A DNA stretch of 64,000 nucleotides from Linum tenue (taxonomy: Eukaryota; Streptophyta; Magnoliopsida; Malpighiales; Linaceae), in contig CAMGYJ010000008.1 of assembly GCA_946122785.1 (NCBI GenBank), positions 12,053,475 through 12,117,474 of the forward strand, written 5' to 3'. A program made the translations under genes and the position numbers. Positions 36,185 to 50,242 of this stretch are shown one piece after another. The first letter of the stretch is position 1. The number at the start of each line of letters is the position of its first letter. A model generated the notes under the pieces. It had not been told where the DNA came from. It saw only the letters and a program-made list of their open reading frames with translations, and ran no database searches.

Positions 36185-39100
36185 TGCTAAAAGGGTAAAG
36201 AAAAGATGACTGTGCAGAGAGAAGACATGTGTTGGAGCAATCATAGTGGTGTGTTAACTTGGAACAAGATTCCATTGAAGATCATCCATATCTCAAAGAT
36301 TAGGAAAAAAATGTTAACAAGAATCAATAAAAATACTGGTGGAAACTCAACTAAATCTTTGGGTTAATTGTATTGTGGAAGAATCTCATATGATAAGTAA
36401 GGCAATGGGGAGGTGAATTTGCAATAAAAAAGGAAAATTTTGGTCAACACAAAAATTAAGTAATAAAGAGAAAAAGGAAAGGTTGTAATTATAGTGAAAG
36501 GAAAGCATTGATTTTATTAAGGAATAAGGAATGGATCTTTTGGAAAAAAGTGGAATTTATATCTCTATATTTTCATGAAATTGATTGCGTAGTACCGAAA
36601 AAGTTAGAAGTAAGATATTTTGTGTGCAAATTATAGTTTAATCATGGTTAAATCATTTTATACTATTACGAACGAGGTTGTAGCAGAGTGGTCGTGCAGC
36701 TAATATTCAGTCTAGAGTCCCCAGGTTGACAACTCAGGGATGACGCTCGTGATAGTGATACAAAAATAATTGGCACTGACTCGTTTTTTATTCAGAGAGT
36801 CAATGAGATTAAATTCATAGTATAAAATGTATTTACCAGATTCAGTCATGCAGGTATAGCATGCAAACGATCCTATAAATGGAGTTTTGTATTAGAACCT
36901 AATATTCTTGATAATCAATTAAATTCAACCGACTTTTCTATCAGCAGAAAACTAGGAGTGAGCTGCGTCTACACATCAAACAACTCAATTTAAATGCTCA
37001 TCGCTAACCCACAAAATTTGAGCTGATTGCATTAATATCCCCATTATTTGATGTGTTAACTCATGACAATAATATACTATCTTCTCTTCGGAAGATCTTT
37101 CAATAATGAGATTTCAACTCCCCCAACCCAACTCTCTTTAATGAGGAGATAATGAATTTCTTATGTCTTCTTGTTGTGGTATGGAGCTTTCATGCCTTTG
37201 TGGAAAGGATGATCCTTTGATGGTTCATGGTCTAATGTAGAAATATGCTTTTAGGGATGGGGTAGGCCATGTGAAAATGTGTTTGCTTACCTCCCAATTA
37301 TGGTTATCTTCTTCCATTGGTGTTTTTGGTACAACCCAAACCAATTTGCTTTTGTCCAGTTCAAAGATCATAAGTTGATCCTCATCCGAGAAAACAAGTG
37401 TTTAATTTGATACATGTTGAAGCATTACGTGATTGAATATGCGTCAACTCATATTGATTATAATAGAACATAACTTAACTTGTATTAACTAATGCCACAC
37501 TAAATGATCTTATTTGAATTCGTCTGCTCCCGAATCGTTTATCAAGTTCATAGTATTAAGTGTTTAATCTGTCATTTACTTGCAACTAATTGACGCAATT
37601 CATCATGACAAACATTCCAGAATGACCCAACTTAATCTTAAGTGTTGCCACTCATAATGACAAAATGGATATGCTCTCGATCTAATATGGTAGCCCATAA
37701 TATTTGGTGTGTGAATGAGTGACCAGTTGGAAATCCCAGACATATGATCGTTGTTTCACATGGCATTAGGATTGGTGAAGATTTGTTGAACTACATATAG
37801 TTGCAATTGCAATGATGGCAATCAACATGTTCTTGGTGGATCTCTATTGGGGTCTCTCTATTATTTCCTTACTTCTTTGTGGTTGATTCTCCATTTGGTT
37901 GGGTTTATGAATATCCACCCGCTAACTAAACTAATCATGAAGCACCAAGTTTAGGTGGGTATTTAAAAAGGTGAAGAGTGGGGGCATGTGAATGAGAGGC
38001 AGCTTTACCACTTTCTTGTCTTCCTTCTTTTCTAATTGCTATTCTATCAAATATCTATCAATCCTCTCTTCTCGTTTGTGCTTGTTCTGGACCTCCTACA
38101 TTGAAAAAAGCCGGTATAGAATAGAAGGTGGGTATTGCCATGCTTTCAATACCAAATAATGCTGCATGTTATGTTCCCAAGCCAAAAGGGCGAGGCTTTT
38201 ATCTATCAGTATAGTTGCTCCTTTGCTTCTTTCCTTTTCATGCTCCCCCCACCCTTTCTCTCCATTGTTGGTACTTCTCTAACTCAGCAGCCCTCTTTGC
38301 TTTGCAGGATAAGACAGTGACCTTTCACGACATGGGACTCCCTTGTTTCGTCGGGTATCCCTTTCTTTCAAAGCTCATGAACGTGTAAAGCTGGCCTTAA
38401 ACTCTAATTAGATGAGAGTGAGTGGGAGATGTAACCTAATGGTTTGACAGCCTTCATTCCTACATGTTGGTGTATGGTTTAGGCTTAGGGCCACCACACT
38501 ATCAAAACCTAACTTAGCATCTAAGGCCCACATCACCTATTGAAAGAAAATGGGTTCCTACTACTAGACTTGTATAAAAGAAAAAACCATACAGTTTCTT
38601 AATCGTAATTAAACGACATTGCAACGGAGAAAAACATTACCCACATTTGTCAAATTACATAAATCTTTGTCTCATGTAAGATTGCTCTTTCGTATTTCTC
38701 TTTACTTTTATCTCACACATAAGCATTCTCATGTGATTTTTGAACCCAAATCACGATTATAACCTAAAGTTAAGTCGAATTCTTCTCATGGAGGTATGAA
38801 ACTTCTTATAGACTACTATAACAACCATTGTATCATCGTCCCATCTTAACAACTGTGGATAGCCTTTTTACTAAAGGTCTTGATTGAGGACATAAAAATA
38901 GGTAAAGCTTGAGGGTAAGAAATCATGGCAGGGACAATAGCCAAATGGTGAAGGTTGTACCAGACATTGAGGACCCAAACAAGCCAGAAACCATGAATGC
39001 GATAAATTGAGTGAGTGAGAGAGAGCTGGTGACCTGTGGAGCACAGTTGAAGAGTTCATTATTTTAGTTGGTAACTCATCAAAAAGAAAGCAATTGGGCC

Positions 39101-40269
39101 AGCGTGACTTTAAACAAGAACCACCTAATCATAAAAGTTAGCAAGACAACATGCTCATCATAATTCATGTCCTTAGTCCTTACTACTGCTATTATTAAAA
39201 TCTTTCTCAATCTCAAATCAAACTCTAGTCACAGCAATGGCAAAAGAGCAAAAGGCTCAAACCTTGTTTAAGATTAAGAACTTCCCCAAAACAGTAGAAC
39301 ACTCATTCATGGTAGACACAAGGGCCATTGAGATTATGACAGAAAGCAGAAAAAAGGAGGAAAGCAAGTAGGGCTTATGGAATATCTCAAAGGAAAGTAG
39401 AGAGATCAGAGATGATAAGGGTTAAGGAAAAGGGAGAATAAAAGGGTATGTCTTGGTGCTGGCTTCCACGAAGCCTTTCTAGTTCAATGTCCATTGTCAA
39501 CCCCCATGGGCCACAGGGAATGTTGATTCAATGAACCTTCTGCAGCTGATTTCCTTCTGGTTGAGATGTTGCAAATGCAAAGCAGTGACAGAAAAGGAAG
39601 AAGACTGTAACCCAGCAACAGCAGAAGAGGTTCTACGAACCTTGCAGTTCTGTAGTTGCGTCAGAAAATAAGATCAGCAGACATCAAGATCATGTGATTC
39701 TCACATATCAAGATGCATACATTATCGCAGATTTAGCTGGTGAGTATCTAGAATGATTCCCATACGGCCATACCAATTCAATCAAGCAACAGTTCAGATG
39801 GAAATTTCTTCAGAAAAGAAAGTCAAAGACATCTCATCTTTAAACAAAACCACTAAGGTAATTAGTGTTTGGGGCAGGCAAACAGATATGTGTACCCAAA
39901 GTGGTAAGGCATCAATTGCTTGCTAATGGACGATACTCAATATACATTTATGATCATTGCAACTCTCTTACTTTTCACCTAGGAGAAATTGTTGAGTGAA
40001 AGAAACAGTTTCTACCCCGGGATTTCAGCATTGTCCAGTCAACTAATGGACCAGTTTCAGCCAAGGTATGGGTCCTTACATAATCAACAGCTAAGAGAAA
40101 AATATACTAATAAGGGACATTGACTGATAGCATCAGATTGAAAAAGCTCCCAAGTTCTATCTTTCATATCCATAGACCATACAAAAGACTCAAACCTGAT
40201 ACTAATCCTGCAGAAGAAACGGACCTTTATGATGAAAGCACGAACACCTGCTTCACAGATCCCGTAACA
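36185..40269. other. Long AT-rich region without a recognised gene
   Basis: About 4 kb with no supported gene. A possible tRNA-like stretch (GTAGCAGAGTGGTCGTGCAGC, 36680-36700) could be an old SINE A box, but its B box is poor. Frames at 38135-38320 (+) and 38871-39059 (-) have no motif. The last few hundred bases hold the 3' UTR of the mL54 gene. Confidence 0.4.
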
Positions 40270-40662
40270 TTAATTCTTGGCCTTAATAGAGTTGTTTTCC
40301 TTGATGCCAGCCCGTGTCTCCAGCTTGAAATAGCGCTTCAGATCTTCATACGGCAGAGATTCTTTCTCTTTCCTTCTCAGCTCACTCAACGCTGGACGCT
40401 TATCGAGAAGATGCCATAGCCAATCGGGGTAATCTGCATCAACCATCACTTTAGGATCTGTACCATCCTTAAGAATATTGGCACCAACAGTCGTCGAAGA
40501 CTTCACTTCTTTACTAAGACTCGAAGCTTTTGGTGCATCTGCAGAAGCCCCACCCTTTGATCCCTTCTTTGCCTTACCACCTGCCGCAGCAAATGTTCTC
40601 ACTCCGACTACTTCTTTACTAATCACCACACTCCTCAAGGACCTTATATGGTTCATTGCCAT
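40270..40662 (-). CDS. MRPL54: Mitochondrial large ribosomal subunit protein mL54
   Basis: A 130-residue component of the mitochondrial 54S ribosomal subunit (family once called MRP-L37/L54). The ATG at 40662 is the first after an acceptor (TTTTCAG|AGTT); a leader intron from about 41020 is likely. The first 35 residues are Arg/Ser/Ala-rich without acids until the Lys-rich GKAKKGSKGG, as in a mitochondrial targeting peptide. The conserved domain covers the rest: LKDGTDPKVMVDADYPDWLW, LLDKRPALSELRRKEKESLP and LKRYFKLETRAGIKENN. The coding part is a single exon. It is divergent from the prohibitin gene, with a common promoter region. Confidence 0.9.
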   Translation of the reverse strand: MAMNHIRSLRSVVISKEVVGVRTFAAAGGKAKKGSKGGASADAPKASSLSKEVKSSTTVGANILKDGTDPKVMVDADYPDWLWHLLDKRPALSELRRKEKESLPYEDLKRYFKLETRAGIKENNSIKAKN

Positions 40663-41129
40663 AACTCTGAAAATCAAAAGATCACAACTTTAAGGAGGAT
40701 GACTCGAGACTTCAGAAAACCAAGTTCAACCCCCAGCATTTTCAGAGTATGGAGTATGGACAGATAGAAAATCTCATAAGACATCAACCCAGTCTAAGAA
40801 TTTCGATGCTTATCTCTCATAAGGTGCACCTTCGTAAAATTAATTACAGCATTTCACAGATCAGGTTCTCCAGAAATGGAGAAAATTCTATCAATCAATC
40901 CACTGAAATTTTTCCAACCCTAATCCTACTTCTCGTTGGACGGAGGGGGCGAGATTTCAGAGCTTAAGAGCACAAATGAATAATTAACAAAAGACCACAA
41001 TAAGAGAACTTCAGAAAGTACCTTCCCGATGAATTAACGGCAGCGGAACTTAGTGTAGCTTTCCCGGCGGCGGAGAAAGGAGATGGAGGCGGAGAAGTAG
41101 CTCTGCTTCTCTGCAAGACTGCAACTGAG

Positions 41130-41500
41130 AACAGAAACTAATCAAATTCCCTCCTTAGTCCTTACTGTTTGCTCTAATTTCCTTTCCCGCGACGAGCCCA
41201 ATCTAAAATGGGCAGGGTGGTTACAAATATGGGCCTAAAATACATAAGCACGGTTTACACATATGGGCCCAATGCCACAACGGAACCCGTCAAGCCCAAA
41301 ATGCCTGACTTACTTCACAAGAAAAAATATACGACTAAATATTTTTATTTTAAACCGATAATAGAAAACAAATATTGAGTATTGACGCCGTGATCTAATT
41401 CGTAAAACCCTAGGCCTCACACCATCTTCTTCCCAAAACCCTTCCAGTGAAGATCGTCATCCGATTCTCTCTTCTTCTCCGGCGTAGCGGTTAGCTCTCT
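41130..41500. promoter_or_regulatory. Bidirectional promoter between mL54 and PHB3
   Basis: Between the leader of mL54 (to about 41120) and the PHB3 start lie site II hexamers AGCCCA (41195-41200, 41293-41298), TGGGCC (41230-41235) and TGGGCCCA (41264-41271), and a telo box AAACCCTA (41405-41412) just before a CT-rich PHB3 leader. This pairing is known from plant ribosomal-protein and mitochondrial-protein promoters. TATA-like boxes are not obvious. Confidence 0.65.
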
Positions 41501-41519
41501 CTCTCTCGGAAGATCTACA

Positions 41520-42565
41520 ATGGGGAGTAGCCAACAATTGGTTTCGTTTTTGACTGCCATGGCGAAGACCGCCTTCGGTCTCGGAACCGCCGCGGCTGTT
41601 GTCAACTCCGCGCTCTACACCGTCGAGGGAGGCCAGCGTGTGGTTATCTTCGATCGTTTCACCGGAGTTGTCCCCACCGTCGTCGGCGAAGGCACTCACA
41701 TTCGGATCCCGTGGATCCAGACTCCTCACTACTTCGACATCCGAGTCAAGCCTCACACCTTCACTTCCGTCTCTGGTACGAAGGATTTGCAGATGGTGAA
41801 TCTCACCCTCCGTGTCCTCTCTCGCCCGGAGGTAAGAAACAGAGGATATAGAATAAAATTCCCAGCTAAATTGTTTCAATTCTGCTCTAATTCAACTTGT
41901 TATGGAAATGTTGTTTGGTGAATCAATTGAACATCTGGCTGTTAGATTTCTCGATCTTGGGTCAGTTTTTTTATTGATTAGCTTTGGGGTTCTGTTGTTT
42001 GTGCTTAGAGAATGGGTTTTGTTTTATTTTGTTTAAGATGACGCGTCTGCCCTACATCTTTCAACATCTTGGAGTGGAGTATGATGAGAAGGTGCTCCCT
42101 TCGATTGGTAATGAGGTGCTGAAGGCAGTGGTTGCTCAATTCAATGCTGATCAGCTGCTCACCGAACGTCCTCAAGTTTCCATGCTTGTTCGGGAAGCTC
42201 TTATTAACCGTGCTAGAGACTTCAACATTATGCTCGAAGATGTGGCTATTACCCACCTGTCTTATGGTGTGGAGTTCTCGAGGGCTGTTGAGCAGAAGCA
42301 GGTGGCTCAGCAGGAGGCCGAGAGGTCCAAGTTTGTGGTGATGAAGGCTGACCAAGAGAGGAGGGCTGCTGTCATCAGGGCGGAAGGTGAAAGTGAGGCT
42401 GCCAAGCTTATCTCTGATGCAACTACTAAGGCTGGCATGGGGCTTATTGAACTCAGGAGGATTGAGGCTGCTAGGGAGATTGCTGCAACTCTTGCTAGGT
42501 CGCCCAATGTTTCTTACCTTCCTTCTGGGGGCAATATGCTGCTTGGATTGGGTGCTGGCCGCTGA
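41520..42565 (+). CDS. PHB3: Prohibitin, PHB3 type (class I)
   Basis: Mitochondrial inner-membrane scaffold protein that forms ring complexes with class II prohibitins and supports respiratory-chain and m-AAA protease function. Two exons (41520-41831, 42038-42565) join in phase to 279 residues. The N-terminal hydrophobic segment (about 10-32) is the membrane anchor. The SPFH/prohibitin domain follows, with [24 protein letters not shown] [14 protein letters not shown] and [21 protein letters not shown] coiled-coil region (about 185-225, [20 protein letters not shown]) precedes the short tail. The class I tail ends [18 protein letters not shown] second intron lies 5 bases after the stop in the 3' UTR (42571-43079). 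Confidence 0.95.
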
Positions 42566-44304
42566 AAGAGGTAATGTGTTTCTGCTTGGATTGTCTTGCA
42601 TTTCATTTCACTCGGTTGGTTGAAATAGTGTGGATGTACATGATTTCTTGTTTGGGGAAGACAGGAAGTATAGCTGATTTGGATATAGTTGATTGTGTGG
42701 CTTCACTGAGTTGGTAGCTTATGTTTCTGTAAGTTCGGTTTGTTGCTCACTCTGCCCTGCTCTTAAGAACACTAGACATTGGTCTTAGGCTTTGCCTTTG
42801 TTGCTTTGGCTGACAAGTTTAGTTGGTCTTTGAATCAAAATTCATGATCATGCCTTGTCATTGAGGTCCTCTTGAATCCTTTCTGAATATTAATGCTTAT
42901 GGTTTGCAAAGCGGTTCTTAATTGTATACACTGTGATACAACAATGCAGAAGTTTACCTATGCTCTTCATGAAACAGTTGATTATGAACGGCAGTTACTC
43001 CATTTGCATAGACTCTTTTGGTTGTGGCTTGATGAAGTTCCACTGTCCTTGTTCTGACTCCTGTTTGTTGTTCTTGTAGGATCAGGCGGGGTTAGTGAGA
43101 GAGGCATGAAGGAAGTTGTGAATGGCTTTGGTTGGAGTAATACTTTCTTGCCTTTGCGTTTCTGGGGATCTTATCATAATTGAACACTTTTAGGAATATG
43201 AAGGATCTTTGAAAGTTAGGAAGTTGGTGTAATGTTGAACTCGGAAGAATCTGCCTATTTTGTTCATGTTTCTGCTAGTAAATGACTCAGTATGCGGTTT
43301 TAATTACAAACTTTAAATGTGATTAACATTGTTCCCTTGGTTAAGCATAAATTAAGAAGGTGGTGAAAGTCATCTGCTTTCTTGCACAACTTGGTCTGAT
43401 CTTGTTCCCTGTTTTGATTTCACCAAATCGATAGCCTTTCTTGTGGCCTTGTCAGAAGGGCTGGGGATCTTGATTGTTCGGATGTGATGTGTTCATGGAC
43501 ATGGCTCGTGGCAAAAGATGAGGAGTAGGTGTCACGCATTTTACCTTTATTTTCAACTACATGCATTCTACCAATTACCATCAGGATAGTAACGTCTGGT
43601 TCTGGATAGTTTTTCTTTCAAGCATTACTTGAATGTCGTTTGGGAAAAACTCACTTTGACGTTTGGTCGAGAAGTCTTTAGATAGATGAACAGGGAATGT
43701 ATATTGACAGAGAGTGAGAGTTGAATTCATGAGATAGAAGTTAACTCTCAAGAAATATGAATGAACAAAGTGATAAGAAGGGATTTTAACATTATTTGGT
43801 ATATCGGTTGATCGAATTTTCCATGGTCAATAAAAGAAATTTTAATTATATTATTTCTATTACTGGTTGAAATATCACTTTTGTTAGATCGTTAATTTGA
43901 TTCAGGTTTAAACGAAATTTTAATCATATTATTTCTATTACTGGTTGAAATATCACTTTTGTTAGATCGTTAATTTGATTCAGGTTTAGTTGAGTTTCCA
44001 AAACAAAAGAGGAGTTATTTCATAGTGATGGTTCAATCATCCATAACTAAAAATGAGCACATATGATCATTAATTTGAAATTAACAAATCATATCATTAC
44101 ATAAATAAACCAGAAAAAAATTCAAAACTCCACATTTGGGAGAGCCTCAAAACTTCCCAAGGATATAAAAATACGGAGTTGGGAAAGGGGTAGCTTCTTC
44201 CACCACTTCCACAACTGCAAAGATTGTTCTCTCGTGCCTGGGATTATTTAGTACTTCTCTTCTAATTCCCTAAACTCGACCCAATATTGGGTGCAGTGTT
44301 CCTT
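42566..44304. other. PHB3 3' UTR with an intron, and convergent intergenic region
   Basis: A GT-AG intron (42571-43079, AAGAG|GTAATG to TTGTAG|GATCAG) is inferred in the PHB3 3' UTR. The rest holds the UTR ends of PHB3 and GAPC and a 78-bp tandem duplication. No other gene was seen. Confidence 0.5.
43836..43989. repeat. 78-bp tandem duplication
   Basis: GAAATTTTAAT(T/C)ATATTATT begins at 43836 and again at 43914, and both copies continue almost identically to TTGATTCAGGTTTA. One mismatch was seen, so the duplication is recent. Non-coding. Confidence 0.9.
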
Positions 44305-46216
<1,912 letters not shown>

Positions 46217-46321
46217 TGATGGAGCTGGGAATCAGAATTCGCCGATGGAGAGGGGAAAGCAGACGCCGGAAGCAGATAAAGATATTGGGAGGAAAGGAGT
46301 TTGGAAGAAAATGGAAGAGCA

Positions 46322-46330
46322 GATTTATAG
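46322..46330 (-). promoter_or_regulatory. TATA box of GAPC
   Basis: The minus strand reads CTATAAATC about 110 bases upstream of the ATG at 46216, a good position for a short leader. Confidence 0.55.
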
Positions 46331-46499
46331 TAATGGAGATTTCCCAAACTGGCGAAACGAATCGACAATGCAGCCGGGAGCTAAGGAGGCGGCGAGTTCA
46401 CCCGCCATTTCCGATCCTTCTTTACCAGGTCTCATGGCGGGAGGCTGAGAAAATGGAGCGTATATTATGGAACTGGTAAAATGAGGCAAAAATAGCTTA

Positions 46500-46640
46500 T
46501 TTCGTTCTTTTGGATCGGGGAGGACCTTGGCCCATTTTGATTTGCATAGCCTATCAAAGCCCATATGTTCATTACAATATGAAGCCCAGGTTTTCAAATT
46601 GCCGCCAAACTCTTGGCCCAAAGTACTCCCTGACAGAAAC
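46500..46640. promoter_or_regulatory. Site II cluster between GAPC and FRS11
   Basis: TGGCCCA (about 46529 and 46614) and AGCCCA (about 46559 and 46580) hexamers are grouped in about 90 bases between the two divergent genes. They probably serve FRS11 or both. The leader of FRS11 is likely within about 46640-47178, where I could not define exon borders. Confidence 0.45.
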
Positions 46641-47178
46641 CAACAGTAAACTGACTCCGGAAAAGATTCCAATCAGTCGCCTTCCGAACCAGACTTCCAA
46701 TCCAATCCCTAATTTCAGCATTTGCTGCCATTCTTCGACTTCCTTTTCCCTCCATCTCTGTCCTTTCTTCCCCAATTTCGGTACCATCATCTGCTTTTCC
46801 ACTTCGCGCCTCCACAGCAACTCTTCTAGCATCGTTACTAATCAACCATAACACTTACATCTCGCGGCCGTCTCTTCCCGGCATTGCCTCCGAGGAAGAA
46901 AGGCAGTTCCTTTCCGGTGAAGGTCACTGGACCCAATTCTCCCCTGGGGCGTACAAATCCATATCCGGCGGGAAATCGAATAGGATAGGAGGCAGCGTAT
47001 TGGGCCGCGGCGGCTGGGCCGTCTTCTTCTTCTTCTTCTCGAATGGTTCCACAAGTTGCTTATGATTAATTTGCCTGGTTTCGTTTATGAACTGATAGAG
47101 AGCCTGGCTGTGTATCATTTAGGATATTGAGTTTCGGGGTGTCGATAGTTGACTGTCATTGTCTGAAAATAAAAAGGG

Positions 47179-49424
47179 ATGATATCTGAAGAGGCTGGAG
47201 AAATGTTGATGGTCTATGATGATCCCTCAAACCAACAATCATTGTCTTTGGACGATGGCAGTAGCACAGAGGAATCACACGATGACACAAGACTCTCCTT
47301 GGAAACCAATACTGACACTGTTCCTTATATCGGGCAGAGATTTGCTACACATGATGCAGCTTATCAATTCTACAGTGAGTTTGCTAAGCGATGTGGATTT
47401 TCAATTCGAAGGCACCGCACGGAGGGGAAAGACGGCATTGGCAAGGGGCTCACTAGGCGGTATTTCGTGTGCCATCGAGCTGGAAACACTCCTGTCAAAG
47501 CTGCGAATGAGGGTAAGCAGCAAAGGAATAGGAAATCATCTCGTTGTGGATGTCAGGCGTATATCAGGATTAGCAAGTCCTCGGAGTTGGGTGCATTCGA
47601 GTGGCGCGTGACAGGGTTTGCAAACCACCACAATCACGAGCTTCTTGAGCCGAATCAAGTCCGTTTTCTTCCTGCTTATCGAAGCATATCGGAGGCAGAT
47701 AAGAGCAGGATTCTCATGTTTGCCAAAACTAGGATTTCAGTTCAACAAATGATGAGGCTGTTGGAACTTGAGAAATGTGTTGAGCCAGGGTATCTGCCTT
47801 TCACTGAGAAGGATGTGAGGAATTTGCTTCAGTCGTTTCGTAAGATAGATTCAGAGGATGAGAGTATAGACTTGTTGAGAATATGCAGAAACATAAAGGA
47901 CAAGGAACCCGACTTCAAGTTTGAATACTTACTTGATTCCAACAACAGGCTTGAGAATATTGCTTGGTCATATGCTTCTTCTATTGAATCATATGATGTG
48001 TTCGGTGATGCTGTGGTATTTGATACAACTCATCGTTTGACTGCAATCGACATGCCTCTCGGGATATGGATTGGAGTGAACAATTATGGTACGCCTTGCT
48101 TCTTCGGCTGTGTGATTCTGCGAGAAGAAAATTTGAGGTCGTTGTCTTGGGCATTGAAGGTAATATAGTAGCAATTATCTGTACTGGTATGCATTCAACT
48201 TTCAAGTAACCCACCTCCAAAAGTTCTTATGTGTTTTTGTTTTTTGTTTCTTGCTATGAATATGGTAGGCATTCTTGGGGTTTATGAATGGGAAAGCACC
48301 ACAGACAATGTTAACTGACCAGAATATGTGCCTCAAAGAAGCCATGGCTGCTGAGATGCCTAGTACAAAACATGCTCTGTGTATATGGATGATTGTGGCG
48401 AAATTTCCTTCTTGGTTTAATGCTGTTTTAGGAGATCGTTATAATGATTGGAAAGCAGAATTTCATCGATTATATAATCTAGAATCAATTGAAGACTTTG
48501 AGCTTGGTTGGAGGGACATGGTGACTTCATTCGGGCTGCACGCTAATCGCCACATTGCAAACTTGTATGCCTTGCGGTCTCTATGGGCGCTACCATACTT
48601 GAGAAGCCATTTCTTTGCAGGAATGATGGCGATTGGACATTCAAAATCTATAAATGCATTTATCCAGCGGTTTCTAATTGCACAAACCCGTCTACCTCAT
48701 TTCGTAGAACAGGTATGTCTAATGGCTTCTCTCCAGTTCTTCCCTCATCCAAATTACGAGGCATAAGTCCGAATTCATTAGGTTTTTAACTTACTGCTGA
48801 AAATGGAACCAGGCTTCTGTTGCAGTTGACTTCAAAGACCAAGCTGCTGAACAACAAATAATGCAGCAGAATCTTCAAAACATAAACTTAAAGACGGGTG
48901 CACCCATGGAATCCCATGCCGCATCAGTCCTCACTCCATACGCTTTCTCCAAGCTCCAAGAACAACTCGTATTAGCTGCCCACTATGCGTCATTCCAAAT
49001 GGAAGATGGGTTTCTCGTGAGACACCACACAAAGCTCGAAGGAGGCAGGAAGGTGTATTGGATGCCCAGGGAAGGCATCATTAGTTGCAGCTGTCATCAG
49101 TTCGAGTTATCTGGAATACTCTGCAGGCATACCCTTCGTGTTCTCTCCACTGGGAATTGTTTCCAAATACCTGAAAGGTATCTCCCCGTACGCTGGCGTC
49201 GTGTTACAGGCACACCTCCCAGTAAACTGGTTCGAGATCCGCAGCGGAATCATTCAGAGAACGTGCAGTTGTTACGGAATATGGTATCGTCCTTGATAAG
49301 TGAATCGGGCAAGTCAAAGGAGAGGTTGGAGATTGCTACGGAAGGAGTTTCAATGCTTTTGTCTCGGATAAGAGAACAGCCTGTTTCATCAACACATGGT
49401 AATGCCATTCAGAGAAACGTTTGA
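47179..49424 (+). CDS. FRS11: FAR1-related sequence protein, FRS11-like
   Basis: A member of the FHY3/FAR1 family, DNA-binding regulators derived from a Mutator-like (MULE) transposase. Three coding exons (47179-48159, 48269-48712, 48813-49424) join in phase to 678 residues, close to the length I know for FRS11. Domains: FAR1 DNA-binding zinc region (about 55-155, Cys in YFVCHRAG and RCGCQA, then NHHNHEL), MULE transposase core (about 265-370, VFDTTHRLTAIDMPLGIWIG and LTDQNMCLKEA) and SWIM zinc finger (about 563-580, CSCHQFELSGILCRH). Nearby repeats are unrelated to it, so it is a resident host gene. A 3' UTR intron (49526-49613) is likely. Confidence 0.9.
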
Positions 49425-50242
49425 TCCCCCTTGAGGAACGACTGGAAAAGAAGTCAGCCATCCTTCCAAAGCAGGACGGGTTTGGAAAGGAAGAAGAAGA
49501 AGTGGCTATACGGAGATTTTTTTAAGTATGTTCTTTATCAGTCTCTTGCCCGTAACAACTTCAACCTGGCCAATGTGGTCTAATACCTTCTCATTTATGG
49601 ATTTTTGTTGCAGGTTCTCTAGGAATTATGGCCCAAAGTAGCTAATATGTGGAGACTCAAATGCAGCATGCACGAGTCCTAGAGATTCAGCGTTCTGGAG
49701 TGAATTATTGCTGTGACCCTCTGATGGGTTTTTTTGGACAACTGATGCTTCGTTGACTGGTTGCAAAAACCGATTTTGGACTCATCGTGATGCTAATTCG
49801 TGTGCCTTTTGGTGTATGTTGATACAAATGTTACTTCCATCTGTATTGAAACTGGATTACTCGTACATAATGGATAGTTGAGTTTCTTCACCCTTACGGT
49901 TTCTGTCAACTGAGAATGGAACTGCAGTTTTCTGTGATCTCTGCCCAGGTTGCAACCCAGCTCAGTGAATATATTTCTGAAAACAATTTCCTTCACTAAG
50001 TCGGCCTGTAGAACCTGACTTCAACTCCAATGGAAATCAAAGGCTACAAATTTCTATAGGATAACACAATATGCCATCGAGCAATATGTTCACAGCCAAA
50101 AATGGCGTTATTTGGTTGGCATGTGTATACCTTCAACTCATTCGTATGCCAAAAACAAAATCCTCAAAGCATTCACCTTTGAACAACAAAGAAAAAACTT
50201 GAGAATCTAATGAAAAGCAAACAGAAAGATCATATGTTCTTA
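49425..50242. other. FRS11 and NBP35 3' UTRs, convergent
   Basis: Holds the FRS11 3' UTR with a probable intron (GTATGT at 49526 to GTTGCAG at 49613) and the NBP35 3' UTR. No other gene was seen. Confidence 0.5.

Noticed and set aside
36675..36760. Possible tRNA gene or SINE head
   Set aside because: The A-box-like part is fair but the B-box position (GGTTGACAACTC) departs too far from consensus and no cloverleaf forms.
36185..40119. Possible microRNA or small RNA genes
   Set aside because: I compared it by eye with common conserved plant miRNAs and found no full match; a short GGAATGTTG resemblance to miR166* near 39515 has no matching arm.
46842..47118. Minus frames with Arg runs upstream of FRS11
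   Set aside because: They arise from a CTTCTTCTTC repeat and have no coherent protein content.
47179..49424. FRS11 as an active Mutator transposon
   Set aside because: It has intact introns and a family-typical structure, and I saw no long terminal inverted repeats, so it is a domesticated host gene.
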